Shown here: in pieces, positions 60,909 through 64,000 of the stretch
Position numbering within the stretch: position 1 is the first letter of the stretch
How the letters are laid out: each line of letters begins with the position of its first letter
Assembly (NCBI GenBank): GCA_900541895.1
Contig: UWSI01000002.1
Coordinates: 1 to 64,000 of the forward strand
Length of the DNA stretch: 64,000 bases
Direction of reading: 5' to 3'
Origin: an uncultured Actinomyces sp.
GTDB lineage: Bacteria > Actinomycetota > Actinomycetes > Actinomycetales > Actinomycetaceae
Program-made: the position numbers and the translations under genes
The notes under the pieces: generated by a model
Database searches by the model: none
Told to the model about the DNA's origin: nothing
What the model saw: the letters and a program-made list of their open reading frames with translations, nothing else

Positions 60909-62090
60909 ATGTCTGCACCCCTACGTGTTGGCGTGATTGGTTTGGGCGCACGGTGCGTCATTGCCGAAAATTGCCACAAAGCCACGATTCCTGCAGAACT
61001 GGTTGGAGGATGCGATCCCAATCCTGCGATGCGCCAGCGCGCGACAGAAGTTTTGGGTGATTACCCGTGGTTTGAGACCCTCGATGAACTGCTGGAACTG
61101 GGTATTGATTGCGCAATTGTTACCAGCCCTGATGACACTCACGAAGACATCACCTGTGCGCTCTTGGAAGCTGGGGTTGCGGTTTATCTGGAAAAGCCGA
61201 TTGCGATCACTATTGAGGGTGCTGATCGCGTTCTTGAAACCGCGTATAGGACCAAGACTGCCCTCTATGTTGGGCACAACATGCGACACATGGCGGTTGT
61301 GCGCATTCTGCGTCAAGTTGTCCAAGATGGTCTGATCGGTGAGGTCCGAGCAATTTGGTGCCGTCACTTCGTGGGCAATGGTGGTGACTATTACTTCAAG
61401 GATTGGCATGCAGATCGCAGTCGAACAACTGGGCTGCTGCTCCAGAAAGCCGCCCATGACATTGATGTCATGAACTGGCTGTCTGATTCCGTCCCCGAGC
61501 GTGTCGTTGGCATGGGAGATCTCATGCTCTACGGAAAGCTCACTGATCGCAGCGGGCAGAAGTCTGATGCGGTCATGAGTGACTGGTTCTCTTTCGATAA
61601 CTGGCCGCCCGCGTCTCTTACCGGTCTTAATCCCGTGATTGATGTCGAGGACGTCTCCATGCTCATGATGAGGCAGGCTTCTGGCACTCTGATTTCCTAC
61701 GAACAGTGTCACTTCACTCCCGATTACTGGCGTAACTACACCGTGATTGGAACCGAAGGCCGAGCGGAAAACTTCGGTGATGGTGAAGGTGGGGTTGTTC
61801 GCGTATGGAAGCACCGCAGTGGATGGGAGCCCACTGGCGATATCGAGATCCCCATTAAGGGTGATGCTGGCGGACACGATGATGCCGATGTCGCAACGAT
61901 GGACGAGTTCCTGCGCTTTGTTGCCAAGGGTGATCGGACCGATACGACGCCGCTGGGGGCTCGCGAGGCCGTTGCTGCGGGAGTGCTGGCCACCAAGTCA
62001 CTGCGTGAGGGTTCTGTTCCCTTTGATGTTCCGCGTGTCAGTCCTGAATTGACGAGGTACTTCGAGAATAACCAGGATCGAGGAGCCTGA
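60909..62090 (+). CDS. Gfo/Idh/MocA-family NAD(P)-dependent oxidoreductase
   Basis: A 393-residue sugar-type dehydrogenase: Rossmann start LRVGVIGLGARCVIAEN, catalytic EKPIAIT motif (Lys in YLEKPIA at about residue 97) and the histidine in KAAHDIDVMNWL. The start ATG 60909 has GGAGC upstream. The substrate is unknown; family members oxidise sugars, inositols or glycosides. It is followed by a terminator and by a ROK repressor in the opposite direction, which may regulate it. Possibly part of another glycan pathway that continues to the right of the window. Confidence 0.87.
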   Translation: MSAPLRVGVIGLGARCVIAENCHKATIPAELVGGCDPNPAMRQRATEVLGDYPWFETLDELLELGIDCAIVTSPDDTHEDITCALLEAGVAVYLEKPIAITIEGADRVLETAYRTKTALYVGHNMRHMAVVRILRQVVQDGLIGEVRAIWCRHFVGNGGDYYFKDWHADRSRTTGLLLQKAAHDIDVMNWLSDSVPERVVGMGDLMLYGKLTDRSGQKSDAVMSDWFSFDNWPPASLTGLNPVIDVEDVSMLMMRQASGTLISYEQCHFTPDYWRNYTVIGTEGRAENFGDGEGGVVRVWKHRSGWEPTGDIEIPIKGDAGGHDDADVATMDEFLRFVAKGDRTDTTPLGAREAVAAGVLATKSLREGSVPFDVPRVSPELTRYFENNQDRGA

Positions 62091-62106
62091 GACTCAGGTG
62101 AAAAGT

Positions 62107-62139
62107 GGGGGGTGGCTGCGGCCACCCCCCAATCTTTTA
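62107..62139 (+). terminator. Rho-independent terminator of the oxidoreductase gene
   Basis: Perfect 10-bp stem GGGGGGTGGC / GCCACCCCCC with a TGCG loop, then AATCTTTTA. It may also serve the converging ROK gene. Confidence 0.85.
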
Positions 62140-62152
62140 GGACACGATCAAT

Positions 62153-63313
62153 TTAGGAGACGATCTGAATAACTTCCGATGCGGGGAGCAATTGCTCTCC
62201 GCACGCGTGGGCTGTAATTTGGTCGATTCCGCGGCATACAGCACCTTGGACCACCCCGCGTCCGCCGAGCTGAGAGACGCGGATTTCGGGCATGTGGATC
62301 GTGAGTTCTTCGAGACGTGAAGAAAATTCATCCTTCCACAGATCCGCGGATGCCGAGATACCTCCGCCAAGGATGAGAACTTCTGGGTCAATCGTCAGAA
62401 TCAAGGCCGCTGCTCCAAGGGCAAGGTCTCGCGCGAATTCTTTGACAATTCGCGTTGCTTCTGCGTCGCCATCTCTCATCCGGTCGCACACCCACCGTGC
62501 TGCTGTGCGATGAGAGAGGTCAGCAGGAAGCTGCGAGTGTGTGAAGAAATGTGCGGGCGTTTTGTACCAATTGAGATGGGGGAGTGCACCGATTTCTCCG
62601 GCTGCACCGGCAGAGCCCCGACAGACCTTTCCGTCGATCATGAAGGATGCGCCAATTCGTGTACCGGCCATGATGTAGACGGCAGAAGAAACATCTTGCG
62701 CCTGACCGAGGTGTGACTCTGCATCCAGAGCGCATTTACAGTCATTCTCAACGGTAACTGGGCGTTTGTAACATGCCTGAAGCTCTTGGACCATTGGCAC
62801 GCTCTCCCAACCGGGAAGAGGACCGCCGAAAGGCATTCTTCCGGCCTCGTCAACGGGGCCGGTAACTGCGACCGAAATCAGTGCCAGGCCGTCGCGGTAG
62901 GACGGGTTTTTCTCAAGAGTGTGGGAAATGGTGTGCTGAACAGCTTCCATTCGCCTTGGCGCAGCCGACGAAGGAGCCAGTTCGGTTTCTTCTGAGCACT
63001 TTTCTTCACCGCATAGATCGGTCAAGGAGGTTGCGATTCGGTTTGCCCCGATATCGATACCCAAGACGAAACCCGACTCTGAGCGGAAACGGTAGCGCTT
63101 TGCGGGGCGCCCGGTAGGAGGTGAGGTCGGTGGTAGGGATTGGACCCATCCCAAACGCTCAAGATCAGTGATCGTTGCATTGACCGAAGTGCGTGAGAGG
63201 CCCGTTGCGGCAGCAATTTGAGAGGAGGTTGTGTCCTCAATAGCGCGCAGGTACGCGAGCACCGCGAGGGAATTCATTTCCCGGATGCGGTCGGGGCCGT
63301 AGGTTTGAGTCAT
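62153..63313 (-). CDS. ROK-family transcriptional repressor
   Basis: A 386-residue NagC/XylR-type regulator. N-terminal winged helix (about 12-60: SLAVLAYLRAIEDTTSSQIAAATGLSRTSVNATITDLERLGW), then a ROK fold (GIDIGANRIATSLTD; VTVENDCKCALDAES; GTRIGASFMIDGKVCRGSAGAAGEIG; ILTIDPEVLILGGG). DxGxT has become DIGAN and the zinc CxCGxxGC cluster is absent, so no kinase activity is expected. Likely ligand: an amino sugar or sugar phosphate. Convergent with the oxidoreductase gene. Confidence 0.88.
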   Translation of the reverse strand: MTQTYGPDRIREMNSLAVLAYLRAIEDTTSSQIAAATGLSRTSVNATITDLERLGWVQSLPPTSPPTGRPAKRYRFRSESGFVLGIDIGANRIATSLTDLCGEEKCSEETELAPSSAAPRRMEAVQHTISHTLEKNPSYRDGLALISVAVTGPVDEAGRMPFGGPLPGWESVPMVQELQACYKRPVTVENDCKCALDAESHLGQAQDVSSAVYIMAGTRIGASFMIDGKVCRGSAGAAGEIGALPHLNWYKTPAHFFTHSQLPADLSHRTAARWVCDRMRDGDAEATRIVKEFARDLALGAAALILTIDPEVLILGGGISASADLWKDEFSSRLEELTIHMPEIRVSQLGGRGVVQGAVCRGIDQITAHACGEQLLPASEVIQIVS

Positions 63314-63340
63314 GGCTCTCTCTTCGTTGGGATGAGACCA

Positions 63341-63383
63341 ATTCAGCGTAGGCCCAGGAGGGAAATCCTGAGCCTACGCTGAT
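63341..63383 (-). terminator. Hairpin between the sortase-substrate and ROK genes
   Basis: TCAGCGTAGGCCCAGGA and its near-perfect complement (63366-63382) flank a short loop. It follows the minus-strand gene at 63428 and lies before the ROK start, so it can terminate the former. No strong T-run. Confidence 0.6.
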
Positions 63384-63388
63384 AGGCG

Positions 63389-63412
63389 AGTCGAATAATT
63401 CTGAATATTCGA
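63389..63412. promoter_or_regulatory. GTCGAAT...ATTCGAC palindrome upstream of the ROK gene
   Basis: A 24-bp near-perfect palindrome (GTCGAAT / ATTCGAC outer arms, AT-rich centre) about 75 bp upstream of the ROK repressor start. It would fit an autoregulatory operator; alternatively it is part of the upstream gene's 3' structure. Confidence 0.45.
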
Positions 63413-63427
63413 CAGTTGCGACGCCTA

Positions 63428-64000
63428 TCAGGCGCGCGTGCGGCGAATCAGAAGGGCTCCAAGCCCAAGCGCGCCCGCTGCGATTGCAAGGACAGTGCCA
63501 CCGACGGTGCCGGTACGCGCCAGCTTCGTCTTGGGGGCTTGCGCACTCTTCTTTTCAGAAGAGGCGCTAGCTACCTTGGCTTCAGTGGAAGTGCCGGGTG
63601 TGTTCGAGTCATTGCCCTTCGGTGTGGAAGGCTGAGCCGGAAGCGAGCTTTCCAAAGACACCGTTCCCAAGCTCAGGTAGCCGGGAAGGGTTGTGCCCAT
63701 TGCTTCGTTTGCAAAGGCTACAGGTGCACCATTGGGCAGCGGATTGACAACCCGTAGGACTGCGCTGAGATCTCCGCTTACGGGGGCGGTAGCTGCCTGG
63801 GAGGAGCGTTCTCCAGCGCCACTGCTCAGGTCAAGCGTGGCCTCGACAATCGTTGACGATCCGGGCTCAACGGAGGGAAGCGGGGACTCAATGGTCTTGG
63901 AAACGACCTTCTCTCCCTTGCTGTTCACCAGCGCGACCTCAATCGGCCAATTTGCGTAGAAGGGGGCGAGGCCGGTGTTGGCGATCTCTGCTTCGACGGT
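63428..64000 (-). CDS. C-terminal part of a sortase-anchored surface protein (LAxTG), cut by window edge
   Basis: The frame is open from the stop at 63428 to the window end (191 codons seen), with no start required inside. Reading in from the edge, EIANTGLAPFYANWPIEVALVNSKG looks like the C-terminal beta domain found in DUF4832-type glycan-related proteins (tentative). The end is a classical cell-wall sorting signal: LARTG, hydrophobic helix (GGTVLAIAAGALGLGALLI) and RRTRA. LAxTG is the motif of actinobacterial class E sortases. Attached to peptidoglycan after secretion. Full length and function unknown. Confidence 0.82.
   Translation of the reverse strand, partial: TVEAEIANTGLAPFYANWPIEVALVNSKGEKVVSKTIESPLPSVEPGSSTIVEATLDLSSGAGERSSQAATAPVSGDLSAVLRVVNPLPNGAPVAFANEAMGTTLPGYLSLGTVSLESSLPAQPSTPKGNDSNTPGTSTEAKVASASSEKKSAQAPKTKLARTGTVGGTVLAIAAGALGLGALLIRRTRA

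Overview
The window is a stretch of actinobacterial chromosome of moderate to high G+C (mid to upper 50s per cent by impression, not computed). The gene order ppa / dacB / Rv3626c-like / tilS / hpt / ftsH / folE / folP / folB-folK / DUF3180 is the one known from Mycobacterium tuberculosis and other Actinobacteria. GTG starts, ATGA/GTGA stop-start overlaps, an actinobacterial-type FtsH (HEGGH), menaquinone genes, DisA-RadA, a 32-residue bS22 protein and LAxTG-type sorting signals fit that. Membership of the Actinomycetaceae (Schaalia/Actinomyces-like, host-associated) is my inference; the species cannot be fixed from here. No rRNA, tRNA, CRISPR array, insertion sequence or prophage was recognised.

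Layout. 1-7.5 kb: a membrane protein, a glycerophosphodiesterase with an MFS transporter, an unknown protein, an alpha/beta hydrolase and a secreted NlpC/P60 wall hydrolase with two 9-bp direct-repeat boxes of MtrA type upstream. 7.8-10.9 kb: a complete OpuC/ProU-type osmoprotectant ABC transporter whose last codons run into a 20-bp tandem repeat. 10.9-12.6 kb: a repeat-rich accessory patch with a DUF559-like nuclease gene between two copies of a 58-bp palindromic repeat (a third copy is at 7.5 kb). 12.6-24.7 kb: the housekeeping block listed above; the Rv3626c-position protein has lost its HExxH zinc site, and FolB and FolK are fused with a very long low-complexity tail. 24.8-29.7 kb (minus strand): disA, radA and a TrkA/TrkH potassium system. 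29.9-31.4 kb: a BldC/excisionase-like HTH protein, bS22, a histidine phosphatase and a small membrane protein. 31.4-62 kb: menaquinone genes (menE-menA, menB, menC, menD, menF, menG/ubiE) interrupted by other genes. 60.9-64 kb: a Gfo/Idh/MocA oxidoreductase, a ROK repressor and the C-terminal part of a sortase substrate.

The most interesting feature is the 13-kb carbohydrate locus at 41.3-54.4 kb, lying exactly between menB and menC. It encodes a cytoplasmic GH20 hexosaminidase; a minus-strand operon for an AgaS-like SIS isomerase/deaminase, a ROK sugar kinase, a PfkB kinase and a KbaY/GatY-like aldolase; and a divergent plus-strand series for a GH112 galacto-N-biose/lacto-N-biose phosphorylase, a sugar ABC transporter (binding protein plus two permeases, no ATPase) and a GH42 beta-galactosidase. 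Together they describe a route for taking up host mucin or milk glycan fragments (Gal-beta-1,3-HexNAc), phosphorolysing them to Gal-1-P plus GalNAc/GlcNAc, and sending the GalNAc half through a tagatose-phosphate (Aga) pathway instead of the bifidobacterial NahK route. The deacetylase, GalT and transporter ATPase are not in the window. menC begins 10 bases after the GH42 stop, so a menaquinone gene appears to be attached to the sugar operon.
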